Below, one piece after another: positions 10,625 through 22,700 of a stretch of 64,000 nt of DNA. A program made the position numbers and the translations under genes. The stretch lies in the NCBI GenBank assembly GCA_024699855.1, contig JAMPIQ010000003.1, positions 1,984,001 to 2,048,000 on the forward strand, in the 5' to 3' direction. The notes beneath the pieces were generated by a model. The model did not search any database. It was not told the origin of the DNA and worked only from the letters and a program-made list of their open reading frames with translations. The DNA is from Aphelenchoides besseyi (Eukaryota > Nematoda > Chromadorea > Rhabditida > Aphelenchoididae). The number at the start of each line of letters is the position of its first letter. Within the stretch, counting starts at the first letter, position 1.

Positions 10625-12519
10625 TTAGACTTTTGGGTTTTCGTCTTGTTTTATGGACGTTTTGTTTTGACTCGGCACTTCTGAGCGTACGGTTGTTCGG
10701 CCGGTAGCTTGTCGTTTATCGGTTGACTGTTCAGGTTTGTCCGACGATGATGGTTGAACTTTTGCATCTGATTTGCCGCAGAAAAGCGAACGAACGAACT
10801 CTCTGTAGGCTTTCACGATGTAGAGCGTGAGAGTTGCATTAGCAACTGAGAGCCATGACAACGGAACCATCTGAAACAAAAAGCTTTTATTTGTGGTACT
10901 TCAACTTCACTTACCGTTCCTGCACCAATGAAATCGGAATCCAACCGCAACAGCATCGAAATACAGACCATGGATACCGGAGCAATAGCAAAGATGACCG
11001 CATTCACACTCTACAATGAAAAATTTAGAAGGACAGTAAACGTTTGCAACGCTTAAAGTTCACGATGCTGCACTAATTCTGTTCGTGGGCGTTTTCGACC
11101 TTCGCTCATTAGTGCGAAGTGATGACCTTTGAATCGTGCAGTTTCGTGGAATCAGTATGGCATCAATATCTCTGTTCAAAGTTGAGAAAATGGAATATGA
11201 TCCCGAATGCAGTCTGTGACTAATTAGTTTTCGATGATCAAAATGAAACTGACAAAATTGGCCACTTGAGAATACGGTCACGTGAAGATTGGTCTTTTAT
11301 ACAACGAGTCGAATACACGAGATAGAATCTTTAATTTAATTGGCAACCTCCCGCTTATTTCCGCATTTAAAACCAATTTGTTTTACTAAAGAACAAATGC
11401 ATTTGATTGGTTAACTGAATGAATAGATGAAATGATTTGGGCGTTCGACTAAATGGAACAAAAATGCGGGACCTTCACTTCAGAAGTCCTTTTTTGGAAA
11501 TTCTTTCGGTTCGTCTTTTAACTCGATGATCCCAATGGAGACATTCCTCTACTATCGCGTACTTTGAATAGGCATAAATAACACAAAACACAACACTTCC
11601 GACATGTAATTACAGTATTGACAACATTCACTTCATTCAGAACTCGGAATTTACCTGGGCGATTAACGATAAAGTAAATTGTCTTTGCAATGATTTCGTA
11701 CGTTCCGACGGATCTTCAGCTCGTCCAGCCACAAATTTGTAAGCCTTCCAAACGTAGTAAACGCATAGCCAGAAGCAAATTGTCGTGAGTACAAAACCAC
11801 CGCCATAGAAACAGAAAGTTCCGATGTCACGGATATCGCAGGCGTAAAGGAAGTTACGTTTCATGTTTTCGTTCGAAGTTCCGTCCAATTGAGTCAAATA
11901 GTACTGATCACCACGTCGTTTTGTTTGATAGATTCCATACGAGGCTGAAAATCCGACTAACAGCGACGCGAACGACGAAATCGCTACGTATTTTGCTAAC
12001 TGTCGCATTGGATCTGTGGCTTTTCTGAAGCTACTGATTACAATTGAAGTGCCTGAACATAACAAACCCGCTAATCAAATCACATCGAAATTTGTATTGT
12101 GGACCTCGAATCAACACCGCTTGAGTGCAACTGAACACGTGAGGCACAATAAAGACCTTAAGAAGCAGAATGTTTGAAATAATTCGTGAGATTCTCACTC
12201 ACGTAATACGACCATTCTCCCAATACAGATTCGATGCCGTGCGGAAAGACGAACAAAACTCCTTTTCGAACCACAATAGCCTACAGTTAATGTACAGTAA
12301 TAAGATAGAGACTCTTCAACTTACATGTTGAGTTAACACTTCGACCCAGCAGAAAAACGAATCGAAAACTGCGCTGACGAATACCATGTATGAGAACGCT
12401 TGTATCTTTCCACGACCTGAGGTCTTAAAAATGGCGATGATTAGAAGCGCATTCGTCATGATCCCAATAGACGATCCGAGGAGATCAATAAAACCGTACA
12501 AGTTGCTCATGCCAATCAT
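10625..12519 (-). CDS. Seven-transmembrane chemoreceptor, Str/Srd/Srj-like (copy A)
   Basis: The exons follow the Str superfamily order. TM1-2 exon at 12519-12326: LYGFIDLLGSSIGIMTNALL and MVFVSAVFDSFFCWVEVLTQH. Next comes an exon with IVVRKGVLFVFPHGIESVLG. A large exon at 12060-11647 holds FRKATDPMRQLAKYVAISS and the pre-TM6 motif SERTKSLQRQFTLSLIAQ, comparable to the family's KTxxLQxQLFxALxxQ. TM6 exon near 11008: VNAVIFAIAPVSMVCISML. TM7 and tail: MVPLSWLSVANATLTLYIVKAYREF. The tail is Ser/Thr/Lys-rich. An intron of about 640 bp separates TM5 from TM6. It is a tandem paralogue of the gene at 13396-15140, with the same exon plan. Likely a sensory-neuron GPCR with an unknown ligand. Confidence 0.75.
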
Positions 12520-13395
12520 TGTTGCCTTTAGCTTTCTGAAGTATAAAGGTGATACGTTGATGTGGACGTAAATAAAAGCATCGCGTATATTTATGGAAAG
12601 AAATTGGATTTTCGACCTTAATTTAAAACTCAGAATATAGCACGTGGTTGAGATTCGTATTCGAACTCTCGAAGCTACAAAGATTTGTAGTAGAAGACGC
12701 AGTCTCGAGCTGAAACACCAATCAGAAAAGTGGAACGAACTAATTCTGATCTTTTCTGACTACCCCGTAGTCGATGTAACAGAATTGGATTTCGATTAAC
12801 TCGGAAACATGCGTAAGGAATGTGAACAAGTTGAAATGAATAGGCGGACGTTTAAAGCAAATTACGCCGTTCTAACGAAAGGGGCGGAATCATGAGTTCT
12901 TTTGGTGTGAACTAATATTTTTATCCAACACGCTTTTGCCACCTCTTCTTTATGTCAAAATATCCGATTCAGAATTCTCAACGGGCTCATCAGTCTGTAA
13001 GACTCAAAGTCAGAAGTTCACGCTATTGTTAGTTTTCGGGTGATTTCAAAAGTCTCGTCTAATCAAGAGAATCAGATTCGATCAAAGCATAGAACCCATT
13101 GATTGGGATTCTCAGTTCTCAACAATGTGGTAGAATAAGACTCAGCAAAATCAGTTTGCAACAGAATTTGGAATAAATGAATCGCGTAATTATACGGACA
13201 CTTGAGCCAAAAACGGGTCTTCATCTCAATCGTCTTCTTATAAATCCGCAAATACAAATGACATTGCAACGTTCATAACGAGTGTTATTTGAGTGCAAAA
13301 GTACAAAATTACTCACATGGTACTACAAAAAACTAACTTGTTAACGCAGACAAAACAGTTTTATTTGATGTTTCATACAAAAAACATGAAGAGCG
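12520..13395. other. Intergenic stretch with a cluster of small hairpins
   Basis: No gene seen. Three hairpins follow each other at 12650-12706: GAGA/TCTC with inner TTCG/CGAA; a perfect CTACAAAGATTTGTAG palindrome at 12675-12690; and GAAGAC/GTCTC at 12693-12706. The arrangement resembles a cloverleaf, but the first hairpin does not form a proper T-arm, so I do not call a tRNA. Confidence 0.3.
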
Positions 13396-15140
13396 TTAAT
13401 TCTCGCCTGTTTGACGACTTGAGAGTTTCTCAGTGTTTGTTGTAAGTTTGGTTGTTTGAGTCGTTGACGGATGAACATCGACAGTGAAACGACAAGGCAA
13501 AAACAAGCACAGTTCTCGTCTATAAGCTTTCACTATATAGCACGTCAGCATTGCATTGGCAAACGAAAGCCACGACAACGGAACCATCTAAAAACAAACT
13601 ATCAAAGTGACCTTCGTTTCAACTCACCGTTCCAATTCCAACAAACTCCAAATCCAAACGCAACAACATTGAGATGCATATCTGACTAACCGGAATGACG
13701 GCAAAAACAAACGCATTGATGGTCTGAAAATACAACTACCGTATTCTTTTACGTTACATTAAATTATCAGGTCTTTATTCCGGGTTGTTGTTTAGAAATT
13801 GATAATTTCTTCGAACATCGATCATGTTTTCACCACAGTATTTGAGACAACTCCGCTGTGGCCAATTAAAATTACGATTTTGTAGTTAGATCTCAATGCT
13901 TGGTCAAGTGAACAGATACGATAATTATCGCCAATTGCTTTAATGAACTTTAGACCTATATTCCAAAAAAACAAAGCAACTGGTGAACGAAATACCTCAT
14001 TGTATACACAAATTTAGACGTCTGTGGGCAATATATACATAAATAAAACCACAACTTTTGGAGGGGATAAAAATGGAAATCGAAATTACCTGCGCAATCA
14101 AACTGAAATTAAAGAAGTTTCTGACTGTTTTCACACAAACATTTTTGTTCACTATCGAATTGAAATCAAATCGTAGGTGACAAAACAGCCAAAAACTTCC
14201 ACGTCCCTAATCGTGAATTGCCGTTGAAGAGCTGCGGTTCTTTCGCTCAACTGGCTACTCGAATCGCGAATAAAACTGAAAGTTTTCCAAACCGCATAGA
14301 CGGACATCCAGAAGCAAATGGTCGTGAAGACCAGAGCACCACCGTAGAAACAAATTGTTCCAATATCGCGCTTAAATACTTTGGAATCATTTTGTTTAAA
14401 CAACTCGAATACTCACGATATCACACGCGTATGTTAAGAAGCGTTTTGCTTTCTCATTAAACCACGGGCCGTCCATTTGCGCCATATAGTAATCGAACCC
14501 ACGCTGTTTTGCTTGAAAGATTCCAACACCCGCAGAACAGCCAACAAACAGCGAAGCTGCTGACGAAACAGCAGTGTATTTCAGTAACGTACATAAACTT
14601 GGACTTGTACTTAAAATTCACAATGAATTTAATCTCAAATCCTACTATTACCCGGTAACCAAGTCCATGCGATAGAAAAACTGAGGTCCTTTAATAATCA
14701 GTTAACTTACACGATCTCGTAACACAAACCGAGAATCAGAACCGAATGAGTGCACGAGAAAATGTGCGGAATCATACAAAAGTAATGAGCCCAATCACCC
14801 AATTGAGATTCAATGCCATGAGCCATCACAAATAAAATGCCTTAAGTATTACTCGTACTTACATCTAACCACGTGCCAACGGTTAAACTTACCGTGACGT
14901 ACGAGAAGTTGCTGCAATCAAATTGACTTCTGTCGATTAGTTAGAACTTACGTGCTGAGTTATGACCTCAATCACAGAGAAGAACAAATCGAAAATCGAA
15001 CTGATCAAAACCAAATACGAATACAACTGCAGTTTTCCTTTGGCGACTCGAAAGATGATCCAAATCAGTAGGGAGTTTGATCCGATGCCCAACAAAGCGC
15101 CCAAATTATCGATCAAACCGTAAAGGCAAATCAAATCCAT
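13396..15140 (-). CDS. Seven-transmembrane chemoreceptor, Str/Srd/Srj-like (copy B)
   Basis: Paralogue of the adjacent receptor at 10625-12519. The TM1-2 exon (15140 down to about 14952) has LYGLIDNLGALLGIGSNSLL and LVLISSIFDLFFSVIEVITQH. Middle exons cover 14.5-14.9 kb. A TM5 exon near 14400-14200 has DIGTICFYGGALVFTTICFW and SERTAALQRQFTI. TM6 lies near 13.7 kb (NAFVFAVIPV), and TM7 plus tail is at 13587-13396 (MVPLSWLSFANAMLTCYIVKAYR). The tail is shorter than in copy A. The shared exon plan and same-strand arrangement indicate tandem duplication. Some internal exons are uncertain. Confidence 0.72.
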
Positions 15141-16046
15141 TGGACTTTAGAAACAAGAATGAGCTCCAAGCTGTGTGAATTAAAGTGAATGAGCAGAAGT
15201 GACAAACCACAAAAACTGTTTTATACTGTTTCTGAAGCTCTGCTTTTGGTGCTTTTTGCAGATTCGTAGTTTCGAATTTTTGTTCAAAATACCAGAAACT
15301 TGAACCTTTTGCTTTGTATCGATTGTCTCCAGGGGTCCTATTTGGTATAATAGTTACAACAAATTGACAATTAGAAGTCTTTAAATACAAACTATAAGCG
15401 GGGACCGCCGGTTACCAATCTCTGTGCTCACTGAACGTCACATATCGTTTGACCTCGCAAGCAAAACGTTTACTAATGTCACTCAAATATAAGAAAATAA
15501 TGTCTGGCTTCATTTACCTAGAATCATTGGTAAATAATTCGTTTGATATCTTAATCTTATTTTCCAACCAGTCAACAAAGCGTGTTCGTTTCATGACGTT
15601 GCTATGAATTTCATTTCTCTCGGATCCTTCAATTTTTCTTTGAGTGTAACTATCAAACAGAAGCTTATTTCAACAATTTATGTAATAACATTGCAGATAA
15701 ATGAACACACTGTCCGATCAGAATTTCCATGGATTGGAAGTTATCATAAACTTTATTTCTACAAAAAACAAATAAAATCATTGGATAGGAAGTTGGAGCT
15801 GATTTGCAAGTCATTTGCCGAAACAAACTGGATTATTTAACTGGGCTTCGATTAACAACTGACGCTGACCACGAGTCACTCACTGGGTACGTTTGCTAAA
15901 GAAACGGAAATTAAACGATGTCATACACCGTTCCAAGTTGGCATACATACACATTCCGTTTAGCGGTGTTCTCGTATTTCAGTTAACCAATCGTCGTGAA
16001 ACTTTTGTGTATTACGTTGACAAGTCGTTGCTAATGCAGACCTTCT
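15141..16046. other. Intergenic stretch, possible transposon debris at its right end
   Basis: AT-rich, with no recognised gene. A 78-codon ORF at 15604-15840 has no features I can use. Close to 16046, the minus strand encodes EKVCISNDLST, which resembles the Helitron helicase stretch that follows the part at 17.3 kb. The Helitron may therefore continue here beyond the Merlin element. Confidence 0.3.
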
Positions 16047-17239
16047 CCAGTTAACCCCCCTCGTCCGCGCCTTAGTCCCCTCTGTTGTTTATTTTTCCGG
16101 TCTTTTATCCAGTAGAAGCGCGTTCGGCCATTCGGGCAACACAACCAACAGTTTCAAAACTCGTCTTCATCTATTTTTAGTTCATTCCAGAGGGTTTAAA
16201 ACAGCAATATGATAGAGAATAGATAGAAATAAATCAGAACCTCGATAACGGCGCCGATACATGAACTCGTGAAGATACGAATCAAGCAGAGAACGATGAG
16301 TACCCAACGTCAGCGATTGGAAGATTTGGCAACGTTCCAGTTTGATTCTATTGTGTTTGTATGGATGCCGTCTTCAGAATTTACAAATCGTTGCTGTGGT
16401 TTACTGTTGAATAAGAGTATAAGGGCATATTGTTTGCATCTACTAGTTTTGGTATTTCCGAAAGATACGGGTGCCAACAATCGGAGATAATGTGTGATCC
16501 TGAGAACAATATACGTAAAAAAAAGCTCAAGAAGCCCACTGCGTATAACCGATTCTTTGATACATGCTCTTAAAGAAACTTCTGTTTTGTGATCGTTTGC
16601 GTATAGGAATGTGTCTTTAGTTTCACGACAAATTCCTCCAAACACCCATTGTTCCGGCAGCATACAATCGCGATCATACTTTCGTGTTGAAAGACACTCT
16701 CATGTATCTCAACGGTCATCACCGGGGCACCTAATAAAGTATTAGAAAAAATTGCTTACTAATCTTTATCGGATTAGCCGATAACTCTTGTGCGCAAACT
16801 TCTCGAATAATGTTATTCCAATTAACTATCTTATTCTTTGATATTTCAAGTTCTCGTTCAAAAAACTTGATACTTGTCAATTCATAGGCCCATGAGTATA
16901 AGAACCGACCAATAGTAACGAACGGCAAACGATCACGTTCCAACCATGTACTCAAACGCAAACCTTTCTCCTTCCGACAGTCCTCAACAGAACAACGCCA
17001 AGTTCCCCTTTCTAATTTCACTTTCATCAAATGATTATTGTCACAGATCGTTGCTCGTGCAAATTCCATGTTCTTACAAAAAAGCAAAAGCTTCACTTTC
17101 CGTTTTTGGCAGACCGAACAGATTTATGATGACTGATCAGAATGAGAATCGAACTAGCATGCGTAATTAAGAGTAAGGGGTTTTGGCGGAGGATTTCTAA
17201 GCCCACTCATTTTTTTGCGGCGTGAGGGAGGTTAACTGG
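16047..17239 (-). mobile_element. Decayed Merlin-type DNA transposon (IS1016/ISXO2-like transposase)
   Basis: The ends are inverted: CCAGTTAACCCCCCTC at 16047 and, on the opposite strand, CCAGTTAACCTCCCTC ending at 17239. The minus strand encodes a Merlin transposase in pieces. The N-terminal part (17096-16760) has CRKEKGLRLSTWLERDRLPF and LYSWAYELTSIKFFERELEIS. The catalytic part has LPEQWVFGGICRETKDTF, then HTNTIESNWNVAKSSN, then LLDSYLHEFMYRRRY near 16270. A short intron-like gap lies near 16735-16765, and at least two frame changes separate the pieces, so it is inactive. I found no matching 8-9 bp target duplication. Confidence 0.75.
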
Positions 17240-18437
17240 GAAAGACTCATTAATGGCATAAGCACGTTCATTTGTTGTAGTCAAAATGAGTCTATTAGAC
17301 ATTTTAATCAAATCGTCTTTACGAATGTATTCGTCAAAAGTTTCTTCAATTAAATCAGGTTTTGCAACAATTTTGTCAGAAATTTTGATATATTCATCTT
17401 CATCGTTAGGTATTTCACCATTTCCAACTGATCATATCCAATCTGCAAAATCTTTTTTATCCTGCATTATAGAATCATCTTCTTTTACTAAATTAAACAC
17501 TCGTTGATTTTTGAGAAATCTAAATGTTTTGAAATGATTCCATAACTCGGACTAATTGAAAGATAAGTCAATTAGCGCATGCTTCCCTGCTCTTTTTTTG
17601 AACTGGTAAAATTTGACGGTAATCACCGTCGATAATCATGACTTTATCGCCAAATAGCAAATTCATTACTCTAGTCAATTCACGCAATTTTTTGTCGATG
17701 ATTTCCATCGCATATTTCGGTACCATCGAAATTTCATCGATTATATAAACGTTTGTTTTCAACAACTCTCTATCACACTTGTTATTAGGTTTTGCATTCG
17801 CACTTGCATATCTATCTAGGTCAAATGGTAACCCGAAATTACGGCGCATTATTCTTCCATCTAACATTAAGTTAGCAGCGATGCCCATCCAACTGGATGT
17901 TTTGTATTTAACATCCAATCCTCTCAGCATGTGACAAATTGTCTCATATATAAACGTTTTACCAGTTTCCGCTGGACTATCAGTATCGGTGCAACTCTCA
18001 GTTAGAGCTCCGTTTGTTAATTCTTCAGTTTTTTTCAAATACGTAGTCAACAATCGCTGTTTGTTTAATTTATCATAAAATTCGATCGCTATTTTCTTAT
18101 CTTCTTCTTGACACCAAATTTCAGTATCAGCAACATTACAATCAGACAGTTGAATATCGCATCAGTTAACGACAGTCCATTAATTTACAATTAATGTTCA
18201 ATATCAGCTTTTGCCAAAATTTGTTTTTTATCAACCGAATTGCCATGATACACAAAGTCTTCATACATACTTTCTTGAAACGTATTACATAATTCTTTGG
18301 CATTAGAGATTTCTCCGTGTATTAAAATGGAAACGAACAATTCGCGCAGTTTTATTGCATCTGAATAAATCACTGCTTCTGCAAGGTATTGCAACCACTC
18401 TTCGTTATTGTCGATTAATCCTAACGCTTGCGCTGCA
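17240..18437 (-). pseudogene. Helitron Rep/helicase remnant, C-terminal part (interrupted by the Maverick)
   Basis: On the minus strand, 18437-18191 encodes AAQALGLIDNNEEWLQYLAEA and SKxLREL-type helicase lead sequence. 18053-17568 encodes the PIF1-like helicase core: a Walker A region degraded to SPAETGKT, SSWMGIAANLMLDGR, IIDEISMVPKYAMEIID and FGDKVMIIDGDYRQILPV. 17540-17286 encodes IKISDKIV, PDLIEETF and LILTTTNERAYAINE. Stops and frame changes between blocks show it is dead. The missing N-terminal side continues beyond the Maverick at 37114. Confidence 0.85.
18432..18437. repeat. Left target-site duplication of the Maverick (GCTGCA)
   Basis: GCTGCA directly before the element end AGTAGTGTAAGG. 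The same six bases follow the other end at 37114-37119. Six-base duplications are characteristic of Polintons. Collapsing the two copies restores the Helitron frame (FEDAAQALG). Confidence 0.93.
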
Positions 18438-18480
18438 AGTAGTGTAAGGTGTATATCCCATAAGAAAATCGATGAAAAAT
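18438..18480 (+). repeat. Left terminal inverted repeat of the Maverick
   Basis: Starts AGTAGTGTAAGGTGTATATC and continues CCCATAAGAAAATC. It matches the reverse complement of the right end with few mismatches over the first ~30 bp. A further shared block, CAATTAATCATT followed by two ACCTGTCA motifs, lies at 18493-18550 and again, inverted, at about 36895-36945. The original repeat was therefore longer and has diverged. Confidence 0.88.
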
Positions 18481-18639
18481 CAATAAAAAAGCAATTAATC
18501 ATTATTGTACGGCACCTGTCATAATTATCACTGTAATCATAACCTGTCACTAATTAACACCAAATTAGGCAAAAACATGCACAAAACCACAGGTATTGAC
18601 CATAAATGGAAAAATGCCGACAAAAGAAAAAAATGCCGC

Positions 18640-19140
18640 CAAAAGGCGCGCGGCGTCGCGCAATCACATGCACAGGTAATGCATGAAAATACAAAAACTG
18701 TACAAAATTGGTATCATTCAACTCCGAATAAGGCCAGGAACTTGAAAATCACACCGAATACCTGTTCACAGGTAATGCATGGAAAATACAAAAGTCTCCA
18801 AAACTGCACAAAAATTGGTATCATTCAACTCCAAATTTGGTCACGTGAACAGAAATCACATGCACAGGTAATGCATGAAAATACAAAAGTCTTCGAATGG
18901 GTACAAAATTGGTATCATTCAACTCCGAATAAGGCCAGGAACTCGAAAATCACACCGAATACCTGTTCACAGGTTGAAATGCGAACCCCTCGCAATCACC
19001 GGGCTTAGGCTCGTTCGACGCCCAACAGTGTCGAGAATTCGAAAATACCACTGAGATCACAAGCAGTCGACCATAAATAAAAACTGATTTGAACAAAATT
19101 ACTATCATTCAACTCCAAATAAAGCACCGAATACAAAAGT
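18640..19140. repeat. Minisatellite, about 96-bp unit, inside the left end of the Maverick
   Basis: ACAGGTAATGCATG recurs at 18672, 18768 and 18864, exactly 96 bp apart. ATCATTCAACTCC recurs at 18713, 18820, 18914 and 19104. Units 1 and 3 share AAGGCCAGGAACT, suggesting a two-unit higher-order repeat near 200 bp. No matching satellite lies at the right end, so it expanded after or outside TIR matching. Confidence 0.8.
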
Positions 19141-19198
19141 AACACTTTTATTACTGTAAACAGGTTATGACCAAAAATGGACAACAACATTCTCTCTC

Positions 19199-19471
19199 TT
19201 ACTTGCGTGTAAACGAAAAGTAGCAACAAAAGTTGCGCTTTTGATCGAACAAATGAGACGGAATTTTGATCATAATTCCACTATGACGTGGGCCAATCTC
19301 CATGGCTGCTGGTGGAGAAGAGATGTAGAATTGTGCGTTGTTGCCGTTGGAAGGTGTTTGTGAGCGCGAATCATGACTGCTCTCGGAAGCATCGTACTCC
19401 AAAGGACGTTGAGCGTCTTGTCCCGACTAAACACAAACTCAGGTTTTTTTTTTATCGGGACGACTTACCAT
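19199..19471 (-). CDS. Maverick left-end small protein, unknown function
   Basis: Two exons: the ATG alone (19471-19469), a 42-bp intron with GTAAGT donor and TTTAG acceptor, then 19426-19199. The product is 76 residues. It is polar at first (YDASESSHDSRSQTPSNGN), then hydrophobic/basic (GIMIKIPSHLFDQKR, FCCYFSF). It is transcribed away from polB, with a shared 240-bp promoter region. A splice donor overlaps the stop (CAA|GTAAGA), so a further exon is possible. I do not recognise it. Confidence 0.5.
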
Positions 19472-19712
19472 TTGAAATATCAGAGGGAAAAAAGAAGTCA
19501 ACCAACTGTTTGAATAGACTCAGTGACAAATGAAATCGGCACCAGTTGTTTCAAAATCCGTGACTGTTTGCCAAAAACGATTAATCACAACTCCGGTGGC
19601 CAAAAAAACAATTAATCTCGACTCCGGTGGTCCAAAATGCAACAATTGCGATCACTTTACGGTTTTTTTTTTGATCGGCCTCAATTGACGTCCGTTTTTT
19701 GCGCTCGAAAAA

Positions 19713-22700
19713 ATGCCGAATTTTACCGTACACAATCGTCAAATCGAATACTCGTCTCGATTGGGTGTGCTTCTACGATACACGGAGGAAGCAACTATTC
19801 ACGATTTGGATCAAGGAGAATCACCGTACGCCGCCATGAAACAGCAAGTTGTTCACGTTATGGATAAGGCGCTGCAAAACGCTCGTGATCGTGGAATTAA
19901 TCCGCTGAAAATCGGATTTCGTATCAGCACCCCCGGATTGGAAAATCCGCTGTTTGTTCCGTTTCGCCCCTTGGAACAGAACAATGTTGATGCACTCATG
20001 CACGCATGGGATCAGGTAGAGTCGAAATTAATCCGCTTAATCCGTGTGTTTTAGATTGAGCAATCCCACCGTGAGCTCAACATCTATCAACAACGAATCG
20101 AACTCAGCATCACTGTCTATGGTTCGCGCAACGGCGGAGACCGAACTGTCGATGGCCACAAAGAAGATGAGTTTGGCGTTTTCCATATTTTCTCTCCCGA
20201 CGGAGCATGTTTGTTTCGAGCGGCAGAATTTGCACGTTTGTTTGCGTTGAAGGACTTGTCAACCAAAGTCCAGCGCAAATACCTGCGTGACCATCCGGCA
20301 CGTTTGGATAAGATGATTGCGGAGTTGCGTGCCGATGGTTTGCGTTATTCGCTGGATCAGCAATCTCATGATCTGACCAAATGGCTGCCACTCATCGAAA
20401 GCTTTTACAATCGAAAATATGGACGTAGCCGGCGCGACGATGGCGAACTTTTGATTCGTCGAATTCGAATCACGGTTTTCGACTCGCCAACAAACTTCAA
20501 ACCTTTTTATCAGGGGAAAATCAGCAATCCGACTCACGATCTTCTATTGTATTACCACGACGACCACTGTGATGTCATTTTGAACATTCGAAAGTTTTTC
20601 AACATTCGAAATTTCTGCATCGATTGTTGTTCATCGTTTGCCGATGCGCAACGACACACGTCAACTTGTAAACGCAAGTGTACGTATTGTGCGAGAGTCG
20701 GAATCGATCGCCCATGCGCCATTGAATACGATGAAGACGGAAAACGAATGCGTTACCCGTGCGGAGAATGCAACAAAACATTCTCCAATTACGATTGTTT
20801 TCAATCTCACATCGAGAGGCGGATTTGTGCAATGTACCGTTTTTGTTTGCATTGTGGCAAATGTTACAACACAAAAGTTCGCGAGCACAAGTGCAACGAC
20901 GAATTTTGCTTCACGTGCAGGAAATATCACGCCGACGGCAAATGTTACATCACTACGACAGCGCCCAAGAAAACGACAGAACTTCCACCGCGAATTGTGT
21001 CCTACGATTTCGAGACACGTCAAGAAGATCAACAGCCGGATTCAACATTTAAACACATTGTCAATTTTGCGGCTGCCTACTCCACCTGCACGAAATGCTT
21101 GGACTCGGGTGAATGGAAAACCGATGGATTCCGCCAGTGTTGTGGAACGTACAAACGAATCAAAACTTGGAATGAAGCAGCGGGCTGTGAGGAGCCACTG
21201 GAGAAGTTTGTACAATGGCTACTCAAACTGTCGAATGTGAAGAAGATGCGCGTCTATGCGTTGGCTCATTACGCCTCTCGCTTCGATTTGATTCTGATCA
21301 TTGGCGAACTGGTTCGACAGAAAATCGACATCAAGAAAATCGTGGCCAACGGCAACAAAGTTTTCCAAGTTGTTGTGAAGCACCGGAATGGAGGATCGCT
21401 CATCTTCAAAGACTCCTATCTTCTCTTTCCGCTACCACTCTCCGACTTGCCGTCAACTTTCAATTTGGATGTGGAGGAGAAACAATGGTTTCCATACCTT
21501 TGGAATAAACGATGCAACTACAACAACCCGTTACCTTATCTGCCACCAATGGAAAACTATTCGGTCGATTGCATGACGGAAAAGAAATACGCCAAGTTTC
21601 TGAACTACTACACGGAAAATCTCAACACACCGTTCGATTTGAAGACAGAATTGGAGGAGTACGGTCGAAACGATGTGATCATTCTCATGCACGCTGTGGC
21701 GGCGTTTCGTCAAATCTTTTTGAATGAGACTTCGATCGACATGATTGAGAATGCAACGACGATTGCTTCCTGTTGCATGTTGCATTTTCGCACCAACGTT
21801 CTGAAGGAGAATACGATTGCTGTTGTGCCGGAGACCGGATACGAGGATCAGACTCGTCAGTCGTCGATTGCGCTAAAGTACATCAAATGGTTTGCGCACA
21901 ACAATCCCACTTTTTCCATTCGCCATCGAGACTCGGCCGGTGGAGAAATCAAGTACAAGGGCTACAGCGTGGACGCGGTAATCGAACGCGATGGCCAAAA
22001 GCCTTTGGCTCTGGAAATCAACGGATGCTAGTAGGCGGATTTTTTTTGTTCTAAACACGTGGATTCAGCTTTCACGGACACCTCGACTGTTACGAAGAGT
22101 CGGATTTGTTGCCCAATGGTCGGACGGCGGCGGCGAACCAAAAGATTGAGGCTCAACGGTTGCAAACATTGGCCGAAGCTTTTGAAGTTCAAGTGGTGTG
22201 GACATGCGAAATTGAGAGAGAATTGAAAGAGAATCGGGAAATGCGGGAGTTCTTTGAGAACTGTTTCGACGAGGGTCCAATAACTCCACGCAACGCATTC
22301 TTCGGTTAGTTTTTTTCTTAGCCTTAAGCTTAGGCTTCAGGTGGACGATGTGGACCTGTGGAAATGTATGCGAAAGCGGATGCCGATACGGAGATTGTCT
22401 TTTATGATATTCAATCAATGTAAGTTAAAAGTTGAAGTAAATAATCGTGAATTTCTAGGTATCCTTTTCAACAGTTCACTGCCGAATTTCCGCTGCATCA
22501 TCCCGAGATTGTGGTCAAAGACGAGGACTTGAGCAGCGATCCGTGGACAAAACCGGAGCAGATTCCATACAAGGGAATGATCAAGTGTGTTGTTTTGCCG
22601 CCCGAACGTCTACGTCTTCCCGTTCTTCCGTTGAGAGTCGGGCATTTTCTCGTGTTCCCACTGTGTCGAACATGCGCTCATGAGCAGATCACCATGACGA

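Noticed and set aside
12640..12720. tRNA-like cluster of three hairpins
   Set aside because: The T-arm and acceptor stem do not pair, and the anticodon loop has the wrong size. Kept only as hairpins in the intergenic entry.
16047..17239. Perfect 8-bp target duplication for the Merlin element
   Set aside because: Looked for on both sides of the CCAGTTAACC ends; the flanks do not match, so the exact ends stay uncertain.
18505..19008. 167-codon plus-strand ORF in the Maverick left end
   Set aside because: It is a translation of the 96-bp minisatellite, so the openness reflects repeat structure and not coding.
20599..21785. Several long ORFs overlapping polB in other frames and on the other strand
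   Set aside because: They are shadows of the well-supported polymerase frame, which holds the exonuclease motifs and zinc cysteines.
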